59,815 bases of DNA, taken from the NCBI GenBank assembly GCA_030536255.1, contig JAUNQI010000011.1, forward strand, positions 23,813 to 83,627. Reading direction: 5' to 3'. A program made the translations under genes and the position numbers. Positions within the stretch are counted from its first letter, which is position 1; each line of letters opens with the position of its first letter. Under the pieces are notes generated by a model. It was not told where the DNA came from. It worked only from the letters and a program-made list of their open reading frames with translations, and did no database searches. This document shows, in pieces, positions 10,227 to 17,772 of this stretch. The DNA comes from Eubacteriales bacterium (GTDB taxonomy: Bacteria > Bacillota > Clostridia > Oscillospirales > Oscillospiraceae).

Positions 10227-10255
10227 ATTATATTCTCTGAAAAAGGAACTGTCAA
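10227..10255 (-). promoter_or_regulatory. Perfect SigA consensus promoter
   Basis: On the minus strand TTGACA (10250-10255) is followed by a 17-nt spacer and TATAAT (10227-10232). Both hexamers and the spacing match the housekeeping consensus exactly. It faces the acidic repeat gene and is divergent from the GGDEF-like operon promoter. Confidence 0.8.
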
Positions 10256-10342
10256 TTTCCATATTGTAAATAATTCTCATTTTATATGCGAATATATTGT
10301 AAATTTGTTCTTTTTCTGCTGTTTTTTATTTACACAAAACAA

Positions 10343-10371
10343 TGGATTTTTTATATTACTTCTGTTATAAT
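10343..10371 (+). promoter_or_regulatory. Extended -10 promoter of the GGDEF-like/sigma operon
   Basis: TGTTATAAT gives an extended -10 (TATAAT at 10366-10371), with a weak -35 TGGATT 17 nt upstream. It lies 40 nt before the start codon at 10412. Confidence 0.6.
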
Positions 10372-10411
10372 GCATTCTGTATAAGAATCCAATCTTTCGG
10401 GAGGTTCTCCG

Positions 10412-11110
10412 ATGAAAAAATATACGACCTATAAGACGATCCAGCTGATCCTTCTGATCCTCATGGCGGCAACGGCAATTTTTCTTGTTTTCAGAAACGC
10501 TGACGTCTATCATCAGGTAGCCACGGATTCCACGATGACGCTCCTTGCATCTATTCTCTGGGTCCTGCTTGCGCTGTCCTTTGTCTTTATTTTTCTGGAT
10601 TACACCTTCTTTTTCGGATATAAGAAGGAATATCGTGAAATGGAGTTTGCCGTTCGTTCCGATCCAACCTCCGGTATTGCCAACCGTTTCAGCTGCGACA
10701 TGGTCATCGAAAAATATCTCGACAAGCCGATTCCCGCCGATTTGGGCTGCATTATGTTTGACCTGACGAACATTCAGGAGATCAACAAGCTGTACGGCCA
10801 TCTTCAGGGCAACATGCTGATCCGTGATTTCTCCAACATCCTGAGGCTCTCCTCCGATGAGCTCTGCTTCGTCGGGCGCAACGGCGGAAACAAATTCCTC
10901 GCGATCTTTGAGCACAGCACTCCGTTCGACATGGAAAAGTTCCTGGAAAGAGTGAATCAGCGTGTTCGCATGCATAATACGGATATCAAGAACAACATGA
11001 TCGAATATACCTACGGGCAGGCTGTAAATGAAGACAGCAGCATCCGTGAGATCACCCAGCTCATCGCTCTGGCCAATGAGCGCAGTTCCGCCGGGGAGAT
11101 ACACTCCTGA
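10412..11110 (+). CDS. Membrane protein with degenerate GGDEF domain
   Basis: A 232-residue protein whose ATG is preceded by GGGAGG at 7-nt spacing. Two membrane segments (about residues 10-28 and 43-68) come before a cytoplasmic domain that aligns by motif with diguanylate cyclases: DPTSGIANRF corresponds to D.LTGL.NR, and DLTNIQEINKLYGHLQGNML to the D.D.FK.IND..GH..GD..L region. The active-site GGDEF loop reads GGNKF (about residues 165-169), so the catalytic Asp/Glu pair is lost. Cyclase activity is therefore unlikely, and a sensory or GTP/c-di-GMP binding role is more plausible. It is first in an apparent operon with an ECF sigma factor and a membrane protein, which suggests it feeds a signal into sigma control. 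Confidence 0.8.
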   Translation: MKKYTTYKTIQLILLILMAATAIFLVFRNADVYHQVATDSTMTLLASILWVLLALSFVFIFLDYTFFFGYKKEYREMEFAVRSDPTSGIANRFSCDMVIEKYLDKPIPADLGCIMFDLTNIQEINKLYGHLQGNMLIRDFSNILRLSSDELCFVGRNGGNKFLAIFEHSTPFDMEKFLERVNQRVRMHNTDIKNNMIEYTYGQAVNEDSSIREITQLIALANERSSAGEIHS

Positions 11111-11174
11111 CGCCTCGTCAGCCGGTGAACAGAAATGAAAATGATTGATTATTACAGGAAGGAGATGGTGCTTT

Positions 11175-11765
11175 CTGGCAGAACTTGATTACAATTATAT
11201 CGGCGAGCTTGTGGAGATGTCCAGAAGCGGTAATTCGGACGCTTTTGCCGAGCTTTACGCCGCAACCTACCAGAAGCAGTACATCTTTTCCTACTGCTAT
11301 CTGAAGGATAAATTCCTTGCCCAGGATGCTCTTCAGGAAACATATATCCTTGCGCTGAAAAATCTCGCCTCATTGAATGATCCGAAGCTCTTTGTCTCCT
11401 GGCTGAACCAGATCAACTTCCGCGTATGCTATAACCTGGCGGAAAAGCAGAAGCGCTGGAACGAAGAGACCTCCCGGTTTGCCGACGCCGCAATGGATCT
11501 CCGGGCCGCACCTGAGCCTTCTCCGGAGGAACAGACGATCTCGGTAGACAACAGCAACTACATCATGCAGCAGGTCATGGCCCTGCCGTATTCCGAATCT
11601 CAGGTCATCTTTCTTCACTATTACAAACACATGAAGCTGGAAGAGATCGCCTACATGATGGATATCTCCAAAAGCACCGTGAAGCGGTATCTGCAGAGCG
11701 GAAAGAAACGCCTTGCAAAGTCACTTGATGAATACGAAAGGGGGAATATCACATGGCTGGAGTAA
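11175..11765 (+). CDS. ECF-type RNA polymerase sigma factor
   Basis: About 196 residues. Sigma region 2 (about residues 15-85) shows AFAELYAATYQKQYIFSYCYLKDKFLAQDALQETYILAL; region 4 (about residues 130-185) shows LPYSESQVIFLHYYKHMKLEEIAYMMDISKSTVKRYLQSGKKRL, a clear helix-turn-helix. No ATG lies in frame near the domain. The best start is CTG at 11175, about 10 nt after AGGAAGGAG; a TTG at 11145 lacks a ribosome site. The 3' end overlaps the next gene by 13 nt, the usual coupling between an ECF sigma factor and its anti-sigma factor. Function in the family is to direct RNA polymerase to envelope-stress or surface genes; the regulon here is unknown. Confidence 0.85.
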   Translation: MAELDYNYIGELVEMSRSGNSDAFAELYAATYQKQYIFSYCYLKDKFLAQDALQETYILALKNLASLNDPKLFVSWLNQINFRVCYNLAEKQKRWNEETSRFADAAMDLRAAPEPSPEEQTISVDNSNYIMQQVMALPYSESQVIFLHYYKHMKLEEIAYMMDISKSTVKRYLQSGKKRLAKSLDEYERGNITWLE

Positions 11766-12889
11766 AATCCGGTAAGCCCGGGAAAACCGAAAAGTCCGGA
11801 AAAGCCGTGAGGGCCGGAGATTCCGATAACATACCTCCGTTTGATCTCAACACGGAAGACATGCTCAGAAAAGAACGCCCTGAACTGAACGAAGATACGG
11901 CAACCAAGCTGCTGGCAAATATATTTGACGCCTGCGGATGCGAGCCGAGCAATATCCCCCTGAAGAAGCTGGAATCCTACAGCGAATACCGGAGAGAAAA
12001 GTATTCGCTCCAGAAGCTGCTGATCGTGATCATCCTTGTGATCTTCCTGCTCCTCCCGATCTGCTTCATCACGCCGGACTTTACGATCAGCGAGATTGCC
12101 GACCGCCAGGCCGGACGACGGATCTACGATGTGACGGTTCGCAGTTTTCTCCCGGTCAACCTCGTGGCAGCCTCGGTTGACGATCATGCTTTCCCCGTAT
12201 TTGAGACCGGTGACGGGACCTACACCGTTGAGCCCACCGTAAACGGGAAAATGAAGGTCAAGGTGGTACTGGCCAACCGTCAGTACGCTGTGAAGGAAAT
12301 TGAAGTATCCGAGATCGACTTTGACAAGCCTGTCCTCATCAGCCAGAATCTGGACGACGGAAAGCTGTATATCTACGTTTCCGACGGAGAAGACGGCTCC
12401 GGAATCAACTGGGAACAGGTCCACTACGAAACAAACAGCGGAAGCTACGTAACTCCGGTGGAAATCGACGAGATTCAGGAATACGCGGCGTTTACCTTCC
12501 CCAAAGAGAGCGTCAACTTCTACTTCCCCGACAACAACGGCAACATTCTTCAGCTCCTCTTTACCCCACAGGCAGCGCCCAAAGCGGATACCGGAAAGAA
12601 CAAAAACAATTCTTCCAATACGGAGGAAGAGCTTGTGATCGATACGGATGGCGACGGAATTCCGGATGCTCCCGCAGATGTCACGGAAACCGAGAACAGC
12701 AAACCCGCCGGCCCGCACACGGAACCCAAGAGAAAGCCGCGCACCCCTGAGAGCTATGCGCTCCTGATGGAAGTGAGTGGAATCGGTCCGGCAGTGGAAG
12801 AAGAACGCACCACGGAAGACGCTGAAAGCACCGCGCAGAACTCTGCAGAGTCTGCAGAGACGGATACTGCACCAGCTGCCGGTTCCTGA
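11753..12889 (+). CDS. Single-pass membrane protein, probable anti-sigma factor
   Basis: A 378-residue protein whose ATG follows GGGGGA with 7-nt spacing, overlapping the sigma gene by 13 nt. Residues 1-83 are cytoplasmic, with an NTEDMLRKERPELNEDTATKLLANIF segment that could hold the sigma-binding helix. One membrane helix (LLIVIILVIFLLLPICF) lies near residues 88-105. The extracellular part has two beta-rich Ig-like segments and a DTDGDGIPD calcium-binding loop (about residues 299-307), then a Pro/Glu/Ala-rich low-complexity tail. No known anti-sigma family motif (for example a zinc-binding HXXXCXXC) was seen, so the role is inferred from overlap with the sigma gene and from topology. Confidence 0.65.
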   Translation: MAGVKSGKPGKTEKSGKAVRAGDSDNIPPFDLNTEDMLRKERPELNEDTATKLLANIFDACGCEPSNIPLKKLESYSEYRREKYSLQKLLIVIILVIFLLLPICFITPDFTISEIADRQAGRRIYDVTVRSFLPVNLVAASVDDHAFPVFETGDGTYTVEPTVNGKMKVKVVLANRQYAVKEIEVSEIDFDKPVLISQNLDDGKLYIYVSDGEDGSGINWEQVHYETNSGSYVTPVEIDEIQEYAAFTFPKESVNFYFPDNNGNILQLLFTPQAAPKADTGKNKNNSSNTEEELVIDTDGDGIPDAPADVTETENSKPAGPHTEPKRKPRTPESYALLMEVSGIGPAVEEERTTEDAESTAQNSAESAETDTAPAAGS

Positions 12890-12919
12890 TGTGATAAAAC
12901 TCAATACAGGTTATGTTAA

Positions 12920-12952
12920 AATCTCTGGAGTTCAGACTTCAGAGATTTTTTA
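12920..12952 (+). terminator. Rho-independent terminator of the sigma operon
   Basis: AATCTCTGGAG pairs with CTTCAGAGATT (11 bp, one G-T) around a 6-nt loop, followed directly by a T-run (TTTTTT), 30 nt after the stop at 12889. Confidence 0.85.
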
Positions 12953-12958
12953 ATTAAA

Positions 12959-12998
12959 AATCGTCTGCAAAAACCGGATCAGTAATTTGCAGACGATT
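12959..12998 (-). terminator. Terminator of the APC permease gene (bidirectional)
   Basis: AATCGTCTGCAAA and TTTGCAGACGATT form a perfect 13-bp stem with a 14-nt loop. On the minus strand the tail is TTTTTAATT; on the plus strand it is CTTTTCTTTC. It therefore also backs up the plus-strand terminator just upstream. Confidence 0.8.
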
Positions 12999-13100
12999 CT
13001 TTTCTTTCAACTTTTTAATTATGTTTACTAAATTATCTTTACTTAATTACGTCATTTATATTATTGCAAATATTTTGTGTTAACTTAAATCGCAATAATT

Positions 13101-14564
13101 TTACTTGTTTAAAAAGTTCTTCCGCTCCTTCAGATAGAAGATCACACCCAGAACGATCCAGACAATGAGCATCATATAGCTCTCTTTGCCGAAGTGAACA
13201 CCGGAGAGGCCGGGAATCGGAATAAGCTGAAGAACCATAAAGGCGAGGGAGAAGCAGACGCCGGTAACGGCCATCCCTTTGAGGAACGGAGTTCCGTCCC
13301 CGTCTCTCTTCAGAGTAACAAGCGTTGCAGCACAGGTGAAGAAATATCCGATCGATGCGCCGATTGCCGACATATCCACGAACCAGCCGAGCGCTTCACG
13401 TCCGAGGATCGGTCCGGAAAGGGAAACGATCATGCAGAAGATCATGGCGTTCTTCGGCGTATGATACTTCTCATCGATCTTTCCGAATACTTCTGGAAGG
13501 AACCCGTCTCTGGACATGGAGAACATCAGGCGACTGGAGGCAAGGTAAAATCCCATGATCCCGGAGAGAACTGCACAGGAAACCCCCACACCCACGAGGA
13601 CTTTTCCGAACGTGCCGAGAAGCTCTTCCGCCGCAATGAGCAGGACCCAGTCCCCTGCCATTACTCTGTCCGGCCAGTTGGCAAGCGCGGCTGCCGCTAC
13701 GGTATTGTTGGAGGTATACACGAAGCAGCCGAAAGCGATGGCCACGACCATAATACCCATGACCTTTTTATAGGAGAAGCGGAATTCCTCCGCCGCCTGA
13801 GGAATGGTATCAAAGCCAACGTATGCCCAGGGGGCAATGGCAAAGGTCGCAAGGATTGCGGAAAGGATCCCCTTCGTGCCGGTATGCGCAAAGTCCGTTA
13901 TATTTTCAGTAGTGGCTCCCGCCGCGATCGCCGAGGCCTTATCAAAGCCCCAGACCGGCTGCATGTTGACGCCCTTTGCCTTTGCGGAAAAGATTCCGGC
14001 CAGACACAGCGTAAACGCAGAAACAGCGAGAAGAATGGCAAGAATCGTCTGAACGAATCCGGCCTTCTCGACCCCGATGATATTCAGGATCCCGAAAAGG
14101 ATCAGGATCAGCATAGCGAAGATCATCTCACCGAAATATACTTCAAAGCCGGCGATAGAATAATGGAAACCGAATTTCAGAATATCCGCGCTCCCGTCGA
14201 TCCCGTCAACGATCAGACCTATGGCCGTGGAATTCATCGGAACATTTGTGAGATACGCCGCAACCAGGAACCAGCCGCAGAGATAGGCGGCGGTTTTGCC
14301 GAAGCATTTTTTTGTAAAGGTGAATTCTCCACCCGCCTCCGGATACTTTGGAACCATATACGCATAGCTGCAGGCAATGATGACCATTACCAGCGCACCA
14401 AGCACCATGGCGATCGCTGTTCCGGCGACACCGGAATTGGGCAGGAACTTTTTGCCGGGGTTAATAAAGGAACCCCATCCGATAATGCATCCGAAAGCAA
14501 TAGCCCAGACATGCGTCGGACTGAGCTGCTTTTTCAGTTCGGGCCTCTGTTTGTTGTTTTCCAT
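13101..14564 (-). CDS. APC superfamily amino acid/amine permease
   Basis: A 487-residue protein with 12 predicted membrane helices; AAAGG lies about 9 nt before the ATG. Helix 1 contains the unwound substrate-site motif of the APC fold, IIGWGSFINPG, and the Pro-rich GEFTFTKKCFGKTAAYLCGW segment follows helix 2, typical of amino acid-polyamine-organocation permeases. It would import an amino acid or amine by proton or ion coupling. Substrate is not determinable from sequence. It lies 102 bp downstream of the HTH-LicC-like gene on the same strand, so an amino-alcohol substrate such as choline or ethanolamine is a reasonable guess, but only a guess. Confidence 0.85.
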   Translation of the reverse strand: MENNKQRPELKKQLSPTHVWAIAFGCIIGWGSFINPGKKFLPNSGVAGTAIAMVLGALVMVIIACSYAYMVPKYPEAGGEFTFTKKCFGKTAAYLCGWFLVAAYLTNVPMNSTAIGLIVDGIDGSADILKFGFHYSIAGFEVYFGEMIFAMLILILFGILNIIGVEKAGFVQTILAILLAVSAFTLCLAGIFSAKAKGVNMQPVWGFDKASAIAAGATTENITDFAHTGTKGILSAILATFAIAPWAYVGFDTIPQAAEEFRFSYKKVMGIMVVAIAFGCFVYTSNNTVAAAALANWPDRVMAGDWVLLIAAEELLGTFGKVLVGVGVSCAVLSGIMGFYLASSRLMFSMSRDGFLPEVFGKIDEKYHTPKNAMIFCMIVSLSGPILGREALGWFVDMSAIGASIGYFFTCAATLVTLKRDGDGTPFLKGMAVTGVCFSLAFMVLQLIPIPGLSGVHFGKESYMMLIVWIVLGVIFYLKERKNFLNK

Positions 14565-14665
14565 CGCATTAACCTTTCTTTCTCATACAAATTCTACATT
14601 ATTCTGCTTCAATCTGACCGGGGCATGCTTAAGATGCGAAGGCATGGATACAGCTTAACAGATTC

Positions 14666-15562
14666 TCAGACATCATATGACCGGTCAATGGCTTTGAGCT
14701 CGCGGAAGGTGTCGATCTCAATGATATCCTCATCACGGCATTCTCTGACCTCTACCTGATAATTCTCTTTCCGGAATACCAGAGGAACCTGCTCCCAGTA
14801 GCGTTCTTTTCCGCCGGGAGTCTGGAAAACATCCTGAATATCCGCGGTGAGCTTATGTCCGTCCGCTTCGTTCCAGTAGCTGATTCCCACCATCTGCCAG
14901 CAGTCAAGCCCGCCGACCTTTTCCTCCGTGATCACGCCGTTCTTCACCGTGAAGCACCAGTCATCCGTCCTGCTTTTGGGAATGGCAAGGAAATCAGAGG
15001 TGTAGTGATACTTTGTAATGATCTTCGGATTGCTGATCAGCAGATCCGCCTCAAATACGTAGGCGTTGGAGAGCATATATCTCGCGCACATGGCGGAAGA
15101 GATGTTGTTGGCCTCATTGTACGAAGGATTCTCCAGGAAACGGATCATCGGATATTTATAAAGAAGCTGGTCAAACTGCTCGGCAAGATAGCCTCTGACA
15201 ATATAGATCTCGGTAATTCCGGCTTCGAGACAGGCATCGATCAGACCGTCAATGATCCGCTTCCCGTTAACGCGCACGAGAGGCTTGGGGGTATTGAGCG
15301 TAACAGGAACAAGCCTGGAGCCGAAGCCGGCGGCAATGAACACCGCTCTTCTCGCTCTGTAGGGTTCCAGCGCGTCGATCCCGGCAGGAGTGATCTGCCC
15401 GTCCTGCACAAAACCGAGCTCGGCAAATTCCTTCATGGACTTATTGATCGTACCAAGGGAATGACCCGTAAGCTCCTCCAGCCTGCGCTGGCTCATTTTT
15501 TCCTTATTCACGGCAAGAGCCGAAAGAACATCAAACTGTTTTCTCGTAAGTTCAACAGACAT
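14666..15562 (-). CDS. HTH domain fused to LicC-like nucleotidyltransferase
   Basis: A 298-residue protein. The ATG at 15560-15562 (MSVELTRKQF) follows AAGGACGG with good spacing; a longer frame to 15598 has no ribosome site. Residues 1-68 form a winged helix-turn-helix (DVLSALAVNKEKMSQRRLEELTGHSLGTINKSMKEFAELGFV). Residues about 72-298 form a sugar-phosphate/choline-phosphate nucleotidyltransferase: the loop AGFGSRLVPVTLNTPKPLVRV binds the nucleotide, EADLL supplies an acidic metal ligand, and PSYNEANNISSAMCAR matches the LicC group (CTP:phosphocholine cytidylyltransferase). The family activates phosphocholine or a similar phosphoamine with CTP for decoration of surface polymers. The HTH fusion suggests autogenous or substrate-linked regulation. 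Exact substrate is inferred, not proven. Confidence 0.75.
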   Translation of the reverse strand: MSVELTRKQFDVLSALAVNKEKMSQRRLEELTGHSLGTINKSMKEFAELGFVQDGQITPAGIDALEPYRARRAVFIAAGFGSRLVPVTLNTPKPLVRVNGKRIIDGLIDACLEAGITEIYIVRGYLAEQFDQLLYKYPMIRFLENPSYNEANNISSAMCARYMLSNAYVFEADLLISNPKIITKYHYTSDFLAIPKSRTDDWCFTVKNGVITEEKVGGLDCWQMVGISYWNEADGHKLTADIQDVFQTPGGKERYWEQVPLVFRKENYQVEVRECRDEDIIEIDTFRELKAIDRSYDV

Positions 15563-15668
15563 ATGGCATCCGTCCTTTTCTGAACATAAAATATACAAAT
15601 TTTGACAAAAAGAAAATACAAAAGCCCTGCGTTCAATTTGAAGCAGGATGTTTGTTATTTATGAACAT

Positions 15669-15697
15669 AAGATAATACAAAAGGAACAATTTGTCAA
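15669..15697 (-). promoter_or_regulatory. Promoter of the HTH-LicC-like gene
   Basis: TTGACA (15692-15697), 17-nt spacer and TATCTT (15669-15674) on the minus strand. The region also holds two similar blocks in plus-strand sequence, TGAACATAAAATATACAAA (about 15582) and TGAACATAAGATAATACAAA (about 15662), one overlapping the -10. They could be operators for the HTH domain of the encoded protein. Confidence 0.5.
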
Positions 15698-15871
15698 GCC
15701 TTTATGCAAATGTCATGATGAACATGCTTCCTGTTTTTTCTGACAAATCCAACTTAACTGCTCCTCTCGTCCGGAAGTGATCCTGTAGATTTGCAGTTCA
15801 GCGGTATATGTACAGCATATTTAAAATTTTTTAAAGGATTATTCTCTGAATGTTTTCAGATATCTTTAAAT

Positions 15872-15891
15872 TACGTTGCAAATGCAATGTA
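15872..15891 (+). promoter_or_regulatory. 20-bp dyad, candidate Crp/Fnr-family operator
   Basis: TACGTTGCAAATGCAATGTA is an inverted repeat with 8 of 9 paired positions around a 2-bp centre. If the -10 is TATTCT at 15911-15916, the start site is near 15923 and the dyad centre is at -41.5, the classical class II activator position for Crp/Fnr proteins. A Crp/Fnr gene (18330-19076) sits at the other end of this ABC operon. Confidence 0.5.
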
Positions 15892-15910
15892 ATAAGTTTT
15901 TCTTATTTGA

Positions 15911-15916
15911 TATTCT
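15911..15916 (+). promoter_or_regulatory. Putative -10 of the NitT/TauT ABC operon
   Basis: TATTCT with no good -35 17 nt upstream (TGTAAT). A weak -35 overlapped by the dyad at 15872-15891 fits activator-dependent transcription. The leader to the start codon at 15993 would be about 70 nt. Confidence 0.4.
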
Positions 15917-15992
15917 GCAGTCACAAAACAAATAACGCACTGAAGCTCCAAAGTGCTTGGTTCAATTCAGTGCTATCATTAAAGGAGACAAT

Positions 15993-16961
15993 ATGATGAA
16001 AAAATTGATTGCTTTTATTCTTTCCGTTCTTGTTCTTGCGGGAGCGTTTTCGTTCACCGCACTTGCTGATGACAGTACAATCAGGATCGCCGGATTAAAG
16101 GGCCCGACTTCCATGGGACTCGTTAAGCTGATGGAGGACAGTGAAAACGGAATCTCTGCTAACAGCTATGAATTCACGCTTGCCGGCAGTGCGGACGAAG
16201 TAACTCCTAAGCTGATCAAGGGAGAGCTCGACATCGCTGCTGTTCCCGCGAATCTCGCCTCTGTTCTTTATAATAATACGGACGGAGCGGTAAAGCTCCT
16301 TGCTGTCAATACGCTCGGCGTGTTATACATCCTGGAAAAGGGAGACAGCGTCAGCTCCGTGGCCGACCTGAAGGGAAAAACGATCTATGCGACCGGCAAG
16401 GGCTCAACGCCCGAATACACGCTCCGCTATATCCTTCAGGAAAACGGAATTGACCCGGATAAGGATGTTGTGATAGAATTCAAGTCAGAACCCACGGAAG
16501 TCGTTGCTCTTCTCTCCCAGGCGGAAAGCGGGATCGCAATGCTGCCGCAGCCTTATGTTACGGTTGCTCAGGGCTCCGTGGAAGGTCTGCACATTGTGAT
16601 CGATCTTACGGACGCATGGAACAAGCTTGATAACGGCAGCATGCTGATTACTGGGGTCATCGTCGGAAGATCAGACTTCATTGACTCTCATAAGGATGCG
16701 GTTGACAGTTTTCTTGAAGAGTACCGCGAATCCGCCGATTACGCCGTAAACAACACTGCGGAAACGGCACAGCTTATCGAAAAATACGGAATAGTAAAAG
16801 CAGCCGTAGCTGAAAAGGCGCTCCCCTTCTGCAATCTGACCTTTATGGCCGGAGATGAGATGATCGCTCCCCTGTCCGGTTATCTGCAGACTCTGTTTGA
16901 CCAGAACCCCAAGGCAGTGGGCGGGAAGCTTCCCGGGGAGGACTTCTTCTACCTCGGCTGA
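15993..16961 (+). CDS. ABC transporter substrate-binding protein, NitT/TauT type
   Basis: About 322 residues, starting at the first of two adjacent ATGs (15993/15996) behind AAAGGAGA. Residues 1-23 are a signal peptide ending SFTALA; no lipobox Cys follows, which is unusual for a Gram-positive binding protein, so retention may depend on the uncleaved helix or the permease. The mature part has the NMT1/SsuA-like two-lobed fold: IRIAGLKGPTSMGLVKLM at the start, DIAAVPANLASVLYNNT in lobe 1, VSSVADLKGKTIYATGKGSTPEYTLRYIL and IAMLPQPYVTVA in lobe 2. Related proteins bind sulfonates, nitrate, thiamine precursors or metal chelates. The substrate here is unknown. It is the first gene of a complete importer with 16979-17731 and 17773-18345. 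Confidence 0.85.
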   Translation: MMKKLIAFILSVLVLAGAFSFTALADDSTIRIAGLKGPTSMGLVKLMEDSENGISANSYEFTLAGSADEVTPKLIKGELDIAAVPANLASVLYNNTDGAVKLLAVNTLGVLYILEKGDSVSSVADLKGKTIYATGKGSTPEYTLRYILQENGIDPDKDVVIEFKSEPTEVVALLSQAESGIAMLPQPYVTVAQGSVEGLHIVIDLTDAWNKLDNGSMLITGVIVGRSDFIDSHKDAVDSFLEEYRESADYAVNNTAETAQLIEKYGIVKAAVAEKALPFCNLTFMAGDEMIAPLSGYLQTLFDQNPKAVGGKLPGEDFFYLG

Positions 16962-16978
16962 AACAGGGAATTTTAAAT

Positions 16979-17731
16979 ATGAAGCTGGACCCTAAAACAA
17001 AAAAATTTGCGGCTGCCGCTTTCCTGCTGCTCCTGTGGCAGGCAGCGGCTATGCTGCTGAATCAGAAGCTGCTGCTGGCTTCCCCGGCTGACGTTATCCA
17101 AAGACTGTTCAGTATCTGGAGGGAGCCGGCCTTTTTTGCTTCCGTACTGTTCAGCTTTGTGCGGATCTGCGCAGGCTTCCTCCTCGGTTTCACTGTCGGA
17201 GTGATCCTCGCCGTAATTTCCGGCAAATACAGCGCAGTAAAGATACTCCTTCAGCCGGTCATGGCAACGATCAAGTCCGTTCCGGTGGCTTCCTTTATTA
17301 TTCTGGCGCTGATCTGGCTGAATTCCTCGCAGCTCTCGGTATTTATCTCATTTCTGATGGTTCTTCCCGTCATTTATAACAACGTTCTTTCCGGAATACA
17401 GAGCATTGACCCGAAAATGCTGCAGATGGCGGATGTTTTCAGAATTCCCTGGGGAAAGCGCTTCCTGTTCATCTGGCTCCCGACAATCAAGCCGCAGCTG
17501 ACGGCAGCCTGCAGCACAGCCTTAGGCCTTGCCTGGAAATCCGGCATTGCGGCGGAGGTCATCGGGATCCCCTCCCGCTCGATTGGGGAAATGCTGTACA
17601 GTGCAAAGGTCTACCTCAACACGGTGGATCTGTTCACCTGGACGGTCATTATCGTAGTGATCAGCGTACTGTTTGAAAAGTTCTTTATGATGCTCCTTCG
17701 CCTCTTCTATCGAAAACTGGAAACTCTGTAA
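16979..17731 (+). CDS. ABC transporter permease, NitT/TauT (SsuC) type
   Basis: A 250-residue protein with about six membrane helices. The coupling (EAA) loop reads ADVFRIPWGKRFLFIWLPTIKPQL (residues about 143-166), equivalent to the EAA..G.....I.LP consensus of binding-protein-dependent permeases. The gene starts 17 nt after the binding-protein stop, so it is co-transcribed. It would form a homodimeric channel energised by the ATPase at 17773-18345. The 3' end contains a 12-nt direct repeat, ACTCTGTAAGAA, at 17723 and 17741, the first copy including the stop codon. Confidence 0.85.
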   Translation: MKLDPKTKKFAAAAFLLLLWQAAAMLLNQKLLLASPADVIQRLFSIWREPAFFASVLFSFVRICAGFLLGFTVGVILAVISGKYSAVKILLQPVMATIKSVPVASFIILALIWLNSSQLSVFISFLMVLPVIYNNVLSGIQSIDPKMLQMADVFRIPWGKRFLFIWLPTIKPQLTAACSTALGLAWKSGIAAEVIGIPSRSIGEMLYSAKVYLNTVDLFTWTVIIVVISVLFEKFFMMLLRLFYRKLETL

Positions 17732-17772
17732 GAATAATGCACTCTGTAAGAAAAAGTTGAAAAACTGCCGTA

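Noticed and set aside
10277..11104. 275-codon minus-strand frame opposite the GGDEF-like gene
   Set aside because: The opposite strand has a matching ribosome site, promoter and GGDEF motifs; this frame has none.
11651..12904. 417-codon minus-strand frame opposite the sigma partner gene
   Set aside because: Overlaps the strongly supported plus-strand operon; Arg/Phe-rich shadow translation.
13194..14759. 521-codon plus-strand frame opposite the APC permease
   Set aside because: Antisense of a clear 12-helix permease; charged, low-complexity product without family features.
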